DNA of 64,000 nucleotides from Rhinopithecus roxellana (GCF_007565055.1 NC_044553.1:45125420-45189419); one strand, 5' to 3'; positions 25,043 through 37,162 are shown, counted from the stretch's first letter. Notes: generated from the sequence alone by a model not told the origin. Program-made: numbers and translations.

Positions 25043-25584
25043 TGTACTAGTCAGGGTTCTCTAAATGGACAGAACTAATAGGATATATGTGTATATGAAG
25101 GGGAGTTTATTGGGAGAATTGACTCACACGATCTCAAGGTGAAATCCCACAATAGGCTGTCTGCAAGCTGAGGAGCCAGGAAGCCAGTCCAAGTCCCAAA
25201 ACCTCAAAAACAGGGAAGCCGACAGTGCAGCCTTCAGTCTGTGGCTGATGACTGGAGAGCCCTGGCAAACCACTGGTGTAAGTCCAAGAGTCCAAAAGCG
25301 AAGAACTTGGAGTCTGATGTTCGAGAACAGGAAGCATCCAGCATGGGAAAAAGATGAAGGCCGGAAGATTTAGCAAGTCTCCTAATTCCGTGTTCTTCTG
25401 CCTGTTTTATTTGCTGCACTGGCAGCTGATCAGGCGGTGCCCACCCAGACTGAGGGTGGGTCTGCCTCTTCCAATCCAGACTCAGATGTTAATCTCCTTT
25501 GCCAACACCCTCACAGACACACCCAGGAATAATACTTTGCATCCTTCAATCAAATCAACTTGACACTCAGTATTAACCATCACA
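25043..25584 (-). mobile_element. Solo MLT2A-type LTR (ERVL)
   Basis: Complete LTR ending TGT...ACA. In sense orientation it starts TGTGATGGTTAATACTGAG and ends with the CCTGACTAGTACA terminus. Sense order includes GTGTGTCTGTGAGGGTGTTG, a TCTGGGTGGGC block, GATGCTTCCTGTTCTCGAAC and, near the end, the AATAAACTCCCC polyadenylation region (seen inverted as GGGGAGTTTATT). The flanks carry a 5-bp duplication, CCTCC and TCTCC, with one mismatch. No internal retroviral sequence, so it formed by LTR-LTR recombination. The 80-codon minus frame inside it has no meaning. Confidence 0.9.
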
Positions 25585-26884
25585 TCTCCCCACACAGCTA
25601 TTAAATAGTATTACAGCTTTCCATTTCTGTTGATGTCCACTGGCCTGGTTTCACACTTTGCTGGGCACTTGAGGATAATGATTGTCTCCTGGAAGCCACT
25701 GGGAGATCCTGCACCACAGATTTTTGAGGTGGCTGGGTGGGGAGTAGATTGTACAGTGTATTTTAAAAATTAGTTGACATTTAAAATTTCAGCATGATTA
25801 TAACCCATGTCTGTGGCTTTTCAAAAGATCTGGTGCCCCTAGGCCCTCATTTCTGCAAGGTAAGGCTGCCCCTATTACATGGTACCTACATTCCCTGGAT
25901 CTCCACCTCCCTCCTGTGGTTTCCTGCAAGGCCCCTGCAGAGACTGACAGCCTTTCACTAGAGAATTCTAGCCCTCAAACACCCTGATGGCAGACTATCG
26001 ATGAACTCCTGATAAACATTATATGACAGGCTAAGAACCAGGCAAATTTATAGCATTTTAAAAAATGAGTAGTTACAACAGTTGTACAGGAAACCATTTA
26101 TTTTCATTGTTGACCAGAAATATAAATTCTAGGAAGATTAAGATATATGTATATGGTTATTTTGATTGTTCTTTAGAGGTTTAAAGTCAATATAGTACTA
26201 TAAAATATAGTCTTATTGTAAAAGTATATTATATTAAATGTAAAGGAAATTTTATTGATAAATAGCTATAAATTTGCTCATTGAATTTACAAGATATTCG
26301 TAATGTTATTAACGGAGGTACAACCTGAGCTGCATGGAATCCAGTGTCTCTTCATTTTTGCAATATATGAGTAATAGGCTGAAAACATTGACAAAAAGCA
26401 CGCGGAATTTTATGTTTCCTCTGTGAAGACTCAGAAGAAAGGAACATGTTCACTAGTGTTGAGATTAAAACACCATAACCAAGGACAATATAAGAGCTCT
26501 GCAATGCTCCCAGAGGCAGAAAGATATTTTGTGCTTACTTTGGAGAACAGAACAGTCTGTCTTCAGAGTTCAGGAGCTGCAATCATCTGAAACTGTTGAT
26601 CATTTTACTTAAAAAATTACCTTACTGGATAACTTAAGAAATACGTTTTCATTCAAGCGTTCAACAAACATTTTGGGAAACAAAGCTTCCCTAACATATT
26701 TACCACATAAATATATTCAAAATATGAACATTTCTATCATACAAGTATTGTATTCATGAGTATAAAGTATATCAATGCAGAAATATTTTCTGTCTTATTT
26801 TTCTCAGAAAAATCACAGGATTTTACCCAGTTGTCCAAATTTGACATATATTAATTAGAAGGAAATCATAGAACTATGCGGTCA
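25585..26884. other. Unique, mostly AT-rich DNA
   Basis: No repeat family recognised over 1.3 kb. Long AT-rich stretch (26030-26880) without long reading frames. Confidence 0.5.
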
Positions 26885-27045
26885 CAGATTTAAAACTTTA
26901 AGGTATTGTGGAGATCATCCTGACCTAATCTTGCAGATGAAGAAGCTGAGGCCAGAGAAAGATTTATCAGGCCAATATCTGATGGCCAGTTGGTAGAAGA
27001 ATGGGCATGAATTCTGGGCAACATCTCTTGGTTTACTCCCCTTTC
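26885..27045 (-). repeat. MIR-family fossil
   Basis: GGAGATCATCCTGACCTAATC, then GCAGATGAAGAAGCTGAGGCC, a degenerate tract, and GGCCAGTTGGTAGAAGAATGG. It follows the antisense MIR-like consensus with GATCATCTAGTCCAACC upstream. Confidence 0.6.
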
Positions 27046-27588
27046 TAACATACCAGTTTACCTCCTTAGAAAATGCAAAATTACACTGAAGACCCTCTAT
27101 ATAAAAAGTCAGGAAGGCAGATAGTACATTTAAAATGTTCTCATAAAATGATGAAAACACAATATCTTTACTTAAAGAAAGAAAAAATACGTCCACTTAT
27201 ATGACTAGAACAATACATTCCCCAATGTTAACTGTGGTCATTGTTAAGACGAGAGTATAAGCTCCATGAGAATAGCAATTTTTATATTTTTGCTCACTGA
27301 AGATTTCCCCACAACAATAACAATTTGGGGACATAGTATGTATTCAGTGAATAGGATACACAGATGTGCCGGTTTTCCCAGGACAGTCCCATTTATGCCT
27401 GTTGTCCAGGATGCTGATCCATTAACACTTCTTTCATTCTCCAACGCGTCACCCAATTATTAAATATTTTTGAAAAAATAATTTATAAAGGATGCGGTTA
27501 TGGATTTGTTTTTATTTTCTTTAATTTGTCTGCATCTTCTAAATCTTGTACAATGAACATGCGTATTTGTGTAATGGGAAAAAAGGTT
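27046..27588. other. Unique DNA with an L2-like scrap
   Basis: 27245-27360 resembles the sense L2 3' end (ATAAGCTCCATGAGAATAGC, then ATAGTATGTATTCAGTGAAT) but is degraded. Otherwise nothing recognised. Confidence 0.4.
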
Positions 27589-28599
27589 TGTTTATTTTTG
27601 TTTTTTGTTTTTTTAATACTTTAAGTACTGGGATACATGTGCAGAATGTGCAGGTTTGTTACATAGGTATACATGTGCCATGGTGGTTTGCTGCACCCAT
27701 CAACCCATCATTTACATTAGGTGTTTCTCCTAATGCTATCCCTCCCCTAGCTCCTCACCCCCTGACAGGCCCCAGTGTGTGATGTTCCCTGCCCAGTGTC
27801 CATGTGTTCTCATTGTTCAATTCCCACCTGTGAGTGAGAACATGTGGTGTGTGGTTTTCTGTTCTTGGGATAGTTTGCTGAGAATGATGGTTTCCAGCTT
27901 CATCCGTGTCCCTGCAAAGGACATGAACTCATGCTTTTTTATGGCTGGATGGGATTCCATGGTGTATATGTGCCACATTTTCTTTATCCAGTCTATCATT
28001 GATAGGCATTTGAGTTGGTTCCAAGTCTTTGCTATTGTGAACAGTGCTGCAGTAAACGTGTGCGTGAGTCTCTATGGTAGAATGATTTATAATCCTTTGG
28101 GTATATACCCAGTAATGGGATTGCTGGGTCAAATGGTATTTCTGGTTCTAGATCCTTGAGAAATCACCACACTGTCTTCCACAATGGTTGAACTAATTTA
28201 CACTCCCACCAACAGTGTAAAAGCATTCCTATTCTCCACATCCTCTCCAGCATCTGTTGTTTCCTGTCTTTTTAATGATCGCCATTCTAACTGATGTGAG
28301 ATGGTATCTCATTGTGGTTTTGACTTGCATTTCTCTAATGACCAGTGATGATAAGCATTTTTTCATGTGTCTGTTGGCTGCATAAATGTCTTCTTTTGAG
28401 AATTGTCTGTTCACATCCTTTGCCCACTTTTTGATGGGGTTGTTTATTGTTTTCTCTTAAATTTGTTTAAGTTCTTTGTAGATTCTGGATATTAGCCCTT
28501 TGGCAAATGGATAGATTGCAAAAATTTTCTCACATTCTGTAGGCTGCCTATTCACTCTGATGATAGTTTCTTTTGCTGCACAGAATCTCATTAGTTTGA

Positions 28600-29379
28600 T
28601 TAGAGTTCTTTGTCAATTTTGGCTTTTGTTGCCATTGCTTTTGGTGTTTTAGTCATGAAGTCTTTGCCCATGCCTATGTCGTGAATGGTATTGCCTAGGT
28701 TTTCTTTTAGGGTTTTTATCGTTTTAGGTCTTACATTTAAGTCTTTAATCCATCTTGAGTTAATTTTTGTATAAGGTGTAAGGCAGGGATCCAGTTTCAG
28801 TTTTCTGCATATGGCTAGCCAGTTTTCCCAACACCATTTATTAAATAGGGAATCTTTTCCCCATTTCTTGTTTTTGTCAAGTTTGTCAAAGATCAGATGG
28901 TTGTAGATGTGTGATGTTATTTCTGAGGCATCTGTTCTGTTCCATTGGTCTGTATATCTGTTTTGGTACCAGTACCATGCTGCTTTTGTTACTGTAGTCT
29001 TGTAGTATAGTTTGAAGTCACGTAGCATGATTCCTGCAGCTTTGTTCTTTTTGCTTAGGATTGTCTTGGCTATGTGGGCTCTTTTTTGGTTCCATATAAA
29101 ATTTAAAGTAGTTTTTTCTAATTCTGTGAAGAAAGTCAATCGCAGCTTGATGGGGATAGCATTGAATCTATAAATTACTTTGGGCAGTATGGCCATTTTC
29201 ACAATATTTATCCTTCCTATCCATGAGCATGGAATGTCTTTCCATTTGTTTGTGTCCTCTTTTATTTCCTTGAGCAGTGGTTTGTAATTCTCCTTGAAGA
29301 GGTCCTTCACATTCCTTGTAAGTTGGATTCCTAGGTATTTTATTCTCTTTGTAGCAATTGTGAATGGGAGTTCACTCAT
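28600..29379 (-). pseudogene. L1 ORF2 C-terminal fragment, inactive
   Basis: A 259-codon open stretch that encodes the post-RT region of ORF2: the [15 protein letters not shown] and [14 protein letters not shown] blocks, then the [17 protein letters not shown] region. The normal ORF2 protein has about 1275 residues with endonuclease, RT and a C-terminal cysteine domain. Here only a piece survives, with no promoter or upstream ORF. It would have made the L1 enzyme for target-primed reverse transcription; it is now dead. Confidence 0.9.
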
Positions 29380-29475
29380 GACTTGGCTCTTTGTCTACTA
29401 TAGGTGTATAGGAATGCTCGTGATTTTTGTGTATTGATTTTGTATCCTGAGATTTTGCTGAAGTTGTTTATCAGC

Positions 29476-30027
29476 TTAAGGAGATCTTGGGATGAGATGA
29501 AGGGGTTTTCTAAATATACAATCATGTCCTCTGCAAACAGACAATTTGACTTTCTCTTTTCCTATTTGAATACGCTTTATTTCTTTCTCTTGTCTGATTG
29601 CCCTGGACAGAACTTCCAATACTACATTGAATAGGAGTGGTGAGAGAGGGCATCCTTGTCTTGTGCCAGTTTTCAAAGGGAATGCTTCCAGTTTTTGCCC
29701 ATTCAGTATAATATTGGCTGTGGGTTTGTCATAAATAGCTCTTATTATTTTGAGATACATTCCATTGATACCTAGTTTATTGAGAGTTTTTAGCATGAAA
29801 GGCTGTTGAATTTTGTTGAAGGCCTTTTCTGCATCTGTTGAGATAATCATGTGAATTTCATCATTGGTTCTGTTTATGTGATGGATTACACTTATTGATT
29901 TGTGTATGTTGAAACAGCCTTGCATCCCAGGGATGAATCCGACTTGATTGTGATGGATAAGCCTTTTGATGTGCTGCTGGATTCGGTTTGCCAGTATTTT
30001 TTTGAGGATTTTCGCATCAATATTCAT
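29476..30027 (-). pseudogene. L1 ORF2 reverse-transcriptase fragment, inactive
   Basis: A 183-codon stretch with clear RT fingers/palm sequence ([21 protein letters not shown], then the [15 protein letters not shown] block). Just before the catalytic FADD box two bases are missing, so the frame shifts and the end reads as a foreign tail. On the DNA at 29526-29537 the box itself spells F-A-E-D, so the second catalytic aspartate region is also altered. Not functional. Confidence 0.9.
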
Positions 30028-30335
30028 CAGGGATATTGGCCTAAATTTTTTTTTCTTGTGTCTCTGCCAGGTTTTGGTATCAGGATGATGCTGGCCTCAT
30101 AAAATGAGTTAGTATTCCCTCTTTTTCTGTTGTTTGGAATAGTTTCAGAAGGAATGCTACCAGCTCCTCTTTGTACCTTTGGTAGAATTTGGCTGTAAAT
30201 CCGTCTGGTCCTGGACTTTTTTTGGTTGGTAAGCTATTAATTAGTGCCTCAATTTCAGAGCCTGTTATGGGTCTATTCAGGGATTCAATTTCTTCCTGGT
30301 TCAGTTTTGGGAGGGTATATGTGTACAGGCATTTA

Positions 30336-30515
<180 letters not shown>

Positions 30516-30725
30516 TCAAAACACTAGTTCCTGGATTCATTTTAAAAAAAAAAAAGATTTTTGTTTTGTTTTAATTTGACAGCTTAAAAATTTTTTAAAT
30601 TGGCTCTTGACCAAATCAGCTACAATTGTTCAGGAGATTCAGTTACTGTATATGAATCATTTCATTTCCTGCTAGTAACCTACACATTGCAATTAACCTT
30701 TAAAACACAGAGTTTTATATTAAAA

Positions 30726-31026
30726 CTGGGGCATGGTGGCCCATGTTTTTAATTCCAGTGCTTTGGGAGATGAAGATGGGAAGTTTGCCTGAGGCCAGGA
30801 GTTCAGGACCAGCCTGAGAAGCATATTGAGACCCATCTCGACAAAAATAAAAATAAAGTTAACCAGGTTGGAGGTGTGCACCTGTAGTTCTAGCTACTCA
30901 GGAGGCTAAGGCAGGAAGATCACTTGAGTCCAGGAGCTTGAGGTTACAGTAGGCTCTGACTGCACCACTGTAGTTCAGTTTGGGTGACAGAGCAAGACTC
31001 TGTCTCTAAAACAAACAAAAAATCCA
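30726..31026 (+). mobile_element. AluJ element
   Basis: Old, diverged Alu: TGGGGCATGGTGGCCCATG, GAGGCCAGGAGTTCAGGACC, the CACTTGAGTCCAGGAGC block and a tail with CAAA units. Target duplication AGTTTTATATTAAAA (left, near 30711) and AGTTTTGTATTAAAA (right, near 31028) defines the site. Confidence 0.93.
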
Positions 31027-31044
31027 TAGTTTTGTATTAAAAAA

Positions 31045-31940
31045 TGAAAATCATATGCAGTTTACACATATAATGTAAAAATACTCCAGGACATTTGAGG
31101 AAAAAATGAAAATCACAGTTAAAAAATATTCAGATCCCAAGAGAGTGTAGTTTTCAAACTATGCCACTTTTAAATTATATAACAATTGGTCCCCTGTGAT
31201 TGAGAAGTAAAAGACGCTGTTTAAATGTCTTACATTTTTCGGTTTAAAAAAGTAATGTTTTTGTTAATTACTCTCTAAGAGTGCTTGTTCCTACACTGTG
31301 TTAAGAATACTCACTTGTCTCCATTATCATTAAGGATGTGTGCTCAGAAAAATTTAATGAAGATCTGCCTGTCCATAAACCTCACAAAAACACAACTTTT
31401 TCTTATTCTATTCAGGTGAGGAAACAAAAATTTTTTTAAACAGTGAGCTTAACATTGTGTAAATACACTTTGTAATTTTGGAGGGTTGGGTGGGGTAAAG
31501 AGAAAGGGACAGTGAGTGGTGAGGAAAATAAAAGAGAGAAACAGAAAGCCCATCCCACCATAACCACAAACGGATGTAACGGGAGATTGAGAACTGCAGG
31601 ACTGTGGATGCCAAGAAACACCTTTGAGTGCTGTGACAAGAACACCTTTCCCTTCCTACACTCTGACCTCCTGGCTTCCAGGATGAGGTATTCTTTGACT
31701 CTCCAAATCGGACAGGTTCACGTTCTTTTCACCATGGAGTCCTGCAGGTCAATCCTACTCACTCTGCAACGGTTCTTCCAAAAGACCCTTCCTTCACTGC
31801 GGTGTTGGCCTCTGCTTCCTGATAATGGCTCATTCTTATATCAATACATTTCTGTGTCACCCAGCATCACCCCAAGAGTACCACATATTCAGCTGCCTTC
31901 AGGTTGCTTTCAGTGGGATGCTCTGCCCTCACTGGAATAT
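31045..31940. other. Unique DNA, no gene seen
   Basis: The first 400 bp are AT-rich. 31500-31950 contains a 144-codon plus frame (from 31512) without identifiable domain, and opposing minus frames also exist. I do not call a gene. Confidence 0.5.
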
Positions 31941-32035
31941 AAATGACTGAATATAAACCAAGCACCTACTATGTGCAAGCTGCCATGGGGGATGTATTTT
32001 AACCTTTTACATCATCAGAGTTAATTGGAGGAAAT
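31941..32035 (-). repeat. MIR fossil
   Basis: AAGCACCTACTATGTGCAAGC and TTTTAACCTTTTACATCATC match the start of antisense MIR. Short. Confidence 0.5.
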
Positions 32036-32808
32036 GCAGAACAGGATTGTTTCACAGAGAGGGAGATGGGAGTAGACCCCACCTGGGCAGAGCGTATGTG
32101 CATGGGACCCATTTACTGCTTTCATCACTTGCCTTCATGGGATGGAGCCACATCTGGATCCCATCACAATTATGAAAGGTGCAGGCTTCATGCTTGCGCC
32201 AAAGCTGGGCTCTGATTTCACAACCAGCTTGGAGAAGAGGGAGGCAAGTAAATACTTCCTGTTCCATTTGTAATCAACATGCACTTGACATCAATAAACT
32301 GGGATAATTACATTATCATTATCATTACCATCATTATTATTGGACAAATCAAGGAGACGTTAATAGAGGTCTCTGTAGAAGACTCTTGGGACAGATGGGA
32401 CTAAATTGGAGCAGAGGGTCAGGGGATGCCATTTGTCTCTTTCCTTAGCCAAGTAGATGACAGAACTTTTTAAAGGCTCTCAAAAAGCTGTGGAGATTGA
32501 ACCAATACAATAGCAATCAATTGCTGTCATTGTTTTTTCCACACAAAAATAATGAGATCTCTAGGCCTTGAAGATTTTCTGGAACTGTAGAATGTTAGAA
32601 GAGGAGGAGACCTTAGAGACTGTCAGGTCCAAGCCTCCTCTGTCTTTGCCCTCAAGGAAATTAATTGAGGCCCCAGGGACTTTTTGGTGTATTAGCTTGT
32701 AGAAGAACTCAAACTAGAACTCTGGACTTGGCCTTTCTACTTCCTCCCTCACTGGTTAAGAAGGCTTTAACTAGGCCACCCTCACCCTTAAAGGGAAGCT
32801 ACCTAACT
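32036..32808. other. Unique DNA; short ATC/ATT repeat
   Basis: 32311-32341 is a degenerate CAT/ATT trinucleotide stretch. 32580-32690 has a TTAGAGACTGTCAGGTCCAAGCC block like the start of an ancient MIR-family element. No gene seen. Confidence 0.45.
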
Positions 32809-32822
32809 GGGATTACACTTTT

Positions 32823-33113
32823 GTGTGTGTGTGTGATGGAGTCTCGCTCTGTTGCCCAGGCTGGAGTGCAGTGGTGCCATCTTGGCTCACTGCAAGTTCC
32901 CCCTTCCAGGTTCACATTGTTCTCCTGCCTCAGACTCCTGAGTAACTGGGACTACAGGCACCCACCACCACTTCTGGCTACTTTTTTGTATTTTTAGTAG
33001 AGACTGAGTTTCACCATGTTAGCCAGGATGGCCTCGATCTCCTGACATCGTGATCCGCCTGCCTCGGCCTCCCAAAATGCTGGGATTACAGGCGTGAGCC
33101 ACTGCGCCCAGCC
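32823..33113 (-). mobile_element. AluY/Sc element whose tail became a GT repeat
   Basis: Antisense Alu: GATGGAGTCTCGCTCTG, TAGTAGAGACTGAGTTTCACC, ending GAGCCACTGCGCCCAGCC. The tail side (32823-32838) is a GT repeat instead of poly-T. Target duplication GGGATTACACTTTT (32809-32822) and GGGATTATACTTTT (33114-33127) confirms the boundaries. Confidence 0.95.
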
Positions 33114-33127
33114 GGGATTATACTTTT

Positions 33128-33578
33128 TAATGACTCAAAACTCTTCACTTTGGTTCTTAGGCTTGGGTCTATAGTCCATTATCTGACATAACATAAATAT
33201 TTGGGAAACAGATACTCAGCCTTTACCTTGAAAACAGAATTGGGACTAGTGAACTTTAGAGCAGATCAGTTCTACTGAAAATTCTTCAGGTAGTGTGGGT
33301 TGTTAGACTCTAGCAAGAATTGTGGAGAGGTTTTTCCTTTCCGAAAAATATCTATGTATTGGGTATTTAATCTGTTTATTGGATGATTTCCCAGTCATGA
33401 GATGAAGAAGCTCAAGAGAGTGAAGGGATGGGGATGGAGAGAGGCATGCAGATTATTTTGTCTTCTCTAGTATTTTGTATGATATCTCACCTGTGATCCT
33501 GCTGTGTTTTTGGAACTTTTTCTCTGAGTAGGGGCTAAGTCACCTGTTCAGTGGAGTTACCCAGTACATCCATCCATC

Positions 33579-33580
<2 letters not shown>
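33128..33580. other. Unique DNA, no gene seen
   Basis: No repeat or gene recognised. Confidence 0.5.

Positions 33581-33620
<40 letters not shown>
33581..33620. repeat. CA dinucleotide microsatellite
   Basis: Twenty perfect CA units followed by CCCCCATCC. Pure and long enough to be polymorphic. Confidence 0.95.
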
Positions 33621-33621
<1 letters not shown>

Positions 33622-33623
<2 letters not shown>

Positions 33624-34110
33624 CCATCCCCATCCAACTTCTTTACTTTTTATTCCATCATCACAAATGTTCAAAGAGAAGCAAAACCACCTAGGATCTA
33701 TGTACTCAAAACAGTCTCTGGTGTCCCAAGGCACAGCTGGAAACCAGTACGTGGGATCATCCCTGGATGTATCCTTAACCCTTTGAGTCTTTGATTAATA
33801 AATACTGTTAATTACAAAATTATTTAAATGATGATTTTTAAACCAAATATGAGTAATAGGCAAGTATGTCCCCAGAGACATCACCCAAGTCACTTCTTTG
33901 GTGGGCATTTTAAAAGAAATACGAGTGTTATTTTTTAGCTGCAATGATCAAGCAGGCCAAAGTGATGCATTTCAAAGGCAGCTTTTCTGTTCAGAAAAAG
34001 GGACAAAGGAAGTAGTCTAGGGTGGCTGCTCCAAAGAACTGGCTGGGCAAAAGGAGAGAAGTGTTCAGCTTCAAATTTGGATCTTGGGCTCATTTCATTC
34101 AATTTGCTCA
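33622..34110. other. Unique DNA, no gene seen
   Basis: Ordinary sequence between the CA and TTCC microsatellites. No frame supported. Confidence 0.5.
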
Positions 34111-34111
34111 A

Positions 34112-34275
34112 CTTTCTTTCTTTCTTTTCTTTCTTTCCTTCCTTCCTTCCTTCCTTCCTTCCTTCCTTCCTTCCTTCCTTCCTTCCTTCCTTCCTTCCTT
34201 CCTTCCTTCCTTCCTTCCTTCCTTCCTTCTTCCTTCTTTCCTTCTTTCCTTTCCTTTTCTTTTCTTTCTTTTTTT
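34112..34275. repeat. TTCC/CTTT polypyrimidine microsatellite (Alu tail derived)
   Basis: About 160 bp of pure pyrimidine on plus. The core (about 34134-34228) is roughly 23 TTCC units, flanked by CTTT units. It sits exactly where the tail of the adjacent antisense AluJ should be, so it grew from that tail. Frames reading serine-phenylalanine-leucine-proline repeats, or their lysine-glutamate antisense, are translations of the microsatellite. A mirror-repeat tract of this length can adopt triplex (H-DNA) structure. Confidence 0.95.
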
Positions 34276-34560
34276 GACACAGGGGCTTGCCCTTTACCCA
34301 GGTTGGAGTGCTATGGCTGAATCATGGCTTTCTGCATCCTCAGCCTCCTGGTGATTCTCCAGGTGGTTCTCCCACCTCAGTTTCCCAAAGAGCTGGTACT
34401 ATAGGCAGGCACCACCATGCCTGGCTAATTTTTTAGATTTTTTGTAGAGATAGAGTCTCCCATGCTACCCAGGCTGGTTTTTAACTCCTGAACTCAAATG
34501 ATCCTCCCACCTTGGCCTCCCAAAGTGTTGGGATTACAGGTGTGAGCCACTGCGCCTGGC
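34276..34560 (-). mobile_element. AluJ element
   Basis: Antisense, diverged: ACACAGGGGCTTGCCC, TTGTAGAGATAGAGTCTCC, CTGAACTCAAATGATCC, ending GCCACTGCGCCTGGC. Flanks CAACTTTCTTT and CAACTCACCTTTCTT give a rough target duplication on either side of the microsatellite plus Alu. Confidence 0.9.
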
Positions 34561-34636
34561 AACTCACCTTTCTTGTATGAAGTGACCTTCTGATTTTCCT
34601 CAACTTCTTGCTGATTTATTATAAATAAAGGTTATT

Positions 34637-34987
<351 letters not shown>

Positions 34988-34992
34988 TTATT

Positions 34993-36150
34993 AATAAGAA
35001 CTCTCCCTGGAGGAATAGCAGAATTATGTAACAGCTTCCCAAGCGGCCAGCTTTGCATTGTAGCTCCCCTTCCTCCAATTCAGGGCAGAAACAAGAAAAT
35101 AAAACCTCATCTAACTGTTCGTTCAACCCAAATAAACTTGGCTTCAGGGCCTGCCAAGATTTTACAGTGCCAGAGGCAAGGGGGTAAGAAACCAGAAAGG
35201 AAAAGGATGAAAGAGATTTGTAAGATGTGGGCAAGCAAGGGAAGAAAACGGCGCACATAGCCAGCGAGCTTCCTGCCTCCCCAGACCCTGTTTGTGAAAT
35301 CTGAGCTCCTGCTCCCCCATCACATGGAGCCAGGATACAAAATGGATGGAAAAGAAGAAAACTTGAAGCCATTTCCCGACTTCTCCAATGTGGTCCCACC
35401 TTTTAGCAGACTGTCCCCAAATTGGACAGGTGTGAACAAGATTTCCTTCACACTGTGTCTTGTTCCCCAGCCCTCGCTCCTTGAGTTCAGAGGGGCGGCA
35501 TACTGCAAAGGACCCCAAGAGGTCATCTGGTTGATCCCTCTGCCTTCAGGCAGCATGATGCGTTAAGATTGCAAACTTTGTTTTGAAATATTCTAGGCAC
35601 CAATTTTACAAAAACCCTATTGGTGGTCCATTTCCAAAATATTTTCCATTCAGGATCAAGAAAGAAGAGATGACTTCATTAAAAAAAAATACTGGTTTCT
35701 GTTGCTTCCCTGTGCTCTTCTGTCTACTCTCTCCTGGAGAGACAGGCAGGGCAAGCAGGTTATCTTCATTACTTGGGGACTGGGGGATTAAATATTTGGT
35801 CTAAGTCACTGAGCCTTGCCGCATAGGTTTCCCCGCTTGTTGATGACTTAGCTCAGTTTCTCCTCACTGCAGTACTGTCCCTGACCTCCTGGATTCTTAC
35901 AGGAGTGAGTGTGTATGTCAGTTGCACTGAGAGAGAGCAGAGCTTCAGGAGTGCTAATACCTTCCAGGAGCTTCTTGCCTGGAGTAAGAAGCTTCAAGAG
36001 AAGAGTAGGTAAGTCCACTGCTTTGCAGTGAAGCAGCAGGGAACTTGGAACACCAGCTGAGGTGGTACTTCCTGGGATTCACTCTGGAATTGTGGAGAGC
36101 AGAAAAGGAAGTGGACAGTGGTCATCGAGGAGAGATGTGAAGAGCGTGAA
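34993..36150. other. Unique DNA, no gene seen
   Basis: More than 1 kb of non-repetitive sequence. The long minus frame (215 codons from 35399) is open only because it runs into the Alu and its AAAT tail. The other frames (118, 90, 78 codons) overlap one another on both strands. Confidence 0.5.
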
Positions 36151-36151
36151 T

Positions 36152-36450
36152 AGGCCGGATGTGGTGACTCACACCTGTAATCCCAGTACCCTGGGAGGCC
36201 AAAGCAGGAGGGTCACTTGAGCCTGTAAATTCGAGACCAGTCTGGGAAACATAACAAAACCCAGTCTCTACAGAAACTACAAGAAATTACCTGGGCGTGG
36301 TTGTGTGCACCTGTAGTACCAACTAGTCAGGAGTCTGAGGTGGGAGGATTACTTGAGCCTGGGAGGTTGAGGCTACAGTGAGCCATGATAGCGCCCCCCT
36401 ACTTCAGCCTGGGTGACAGAGAAAGACCATGCCCCACCGCCACCCCCTGC
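36152..36450 (+). mobile_element. AluJ element
   Basis: Diverged Alu: GCCGGATGTGGTGACTCAC, AGGAGGGTCACTTGAGCC, GGTTGAGGCTACAGTGAGCC. The A-tail has been replaced by a C-rich/CCACC stretch (36428-36465), unusual for an Alu tail. Confidence 0.92.
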
Positions 36451-36484
36451 CCACCCCACCACACACAAATTGCATGGATGTTGG

Positions 36485-36695
36485 AGGAGCTAGGTTGATG
36501 GATTTAAAATATGTTTCTGTACTTACTAGCTGTGTGACCTTGGACAAGTTTTTCAACCTCTTTGTGCCTCAGAGTAAGATGGGAATAAAAAGGACCTTCC
36601 ACATAGAATTGCTGGGAGGATTAAATTAATTGATATGTGTCAAAGCCCTTTGATCAATGCCTAGTGTAAAGCAAATGCTTGATTTCATGGATGAG
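36485..36695 (+). repeat. MIR SINE fossil
   Basis: Good sense MIR: TTACTAGCTGTGTGACCTTG, GACAAGTTTTTCAACCTC, TTTGTGCCTCAGAGTAAG, GCTGGGAGGATTAAATTAA, then AAAGCAAATGCTTG. Confidence 0.9.
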
Positions 36696-36855
36696 AAAGT
36701 GGAAGACTAGGTCTTGAGATGACTTCTCAAGGTCCTACAATTGTGGACTAGCCTTAATGACACAAGAGACCAGATCTCTGTGACTCCCCGAACAATCATC
36801 TTTCTATGTCATCAAAGTACTGAGAAGTGAAAAGAAGGTTAAAATGCAGAAACAG

Positions 36856-37162
36856 GCCAGGCGTGGTGGCTCACGCCTGTAATCCCAGCACTCTGGGAGG
36901 CCGAGACAGGTGGATCACGAGGTTAGGAGATCGAGACCATCCTGGCTAACATGGTGAAACCCCATCTCTACTAAAAATACAAAAAAATTAGCCGGGCGTG
37001 GTGGCGGGTGCCTGTAGTCCCAGCTACTCAGAGGCTGAGGCAGGAGAATGGCGTGAACCTGGGAGGTGGAGCTTGTAGTGAGCCGAGATCATGCCACTGC
37101 ACTCCAGCCTGGGTGACAGAGCGAGACTCCATCTCAAAAAAAAAAAAAAAAAAAAAAAAAAA
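36856..37162 (+). mobile_element. AluY element
   Basis: GGCCAGGCGTGGTGGC start, ACGAGGTTAGGAGATCGAG and ATGGCGTGAACCTGGGAGG, A-tail of about 26. The flanks repeat GCAGAAACA on both sides. Two point differences (GGTTAGG, CTCAGAGGC with one base missing) mark it as older than the copy at 34637. Confidence 0.95.

Noticed and set aside
25043..25584. Possible provirus with coding regions
   Set aside because: Only a single LTR is present, bounded by a short duplication. No internal gag, pol or env-like sequence lies beside it.
28600..30027. Long reverse-transcriptase-like frames as a possible active retroelement or domesticated RT
   Set aside because: They are consecutive pieces of one L1 ORF2 with frameshifts and a changed FADD box, in a 5'-truncated copy without promoter or ORF1.
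34077..34354. Frames of 60-110 codons made of SFLP repeats or, antisense, KEGR-type repeats
   Set aside because: They are translations of the TTCC microsatellite. All three registers stay open because the unit lacks stop codons.
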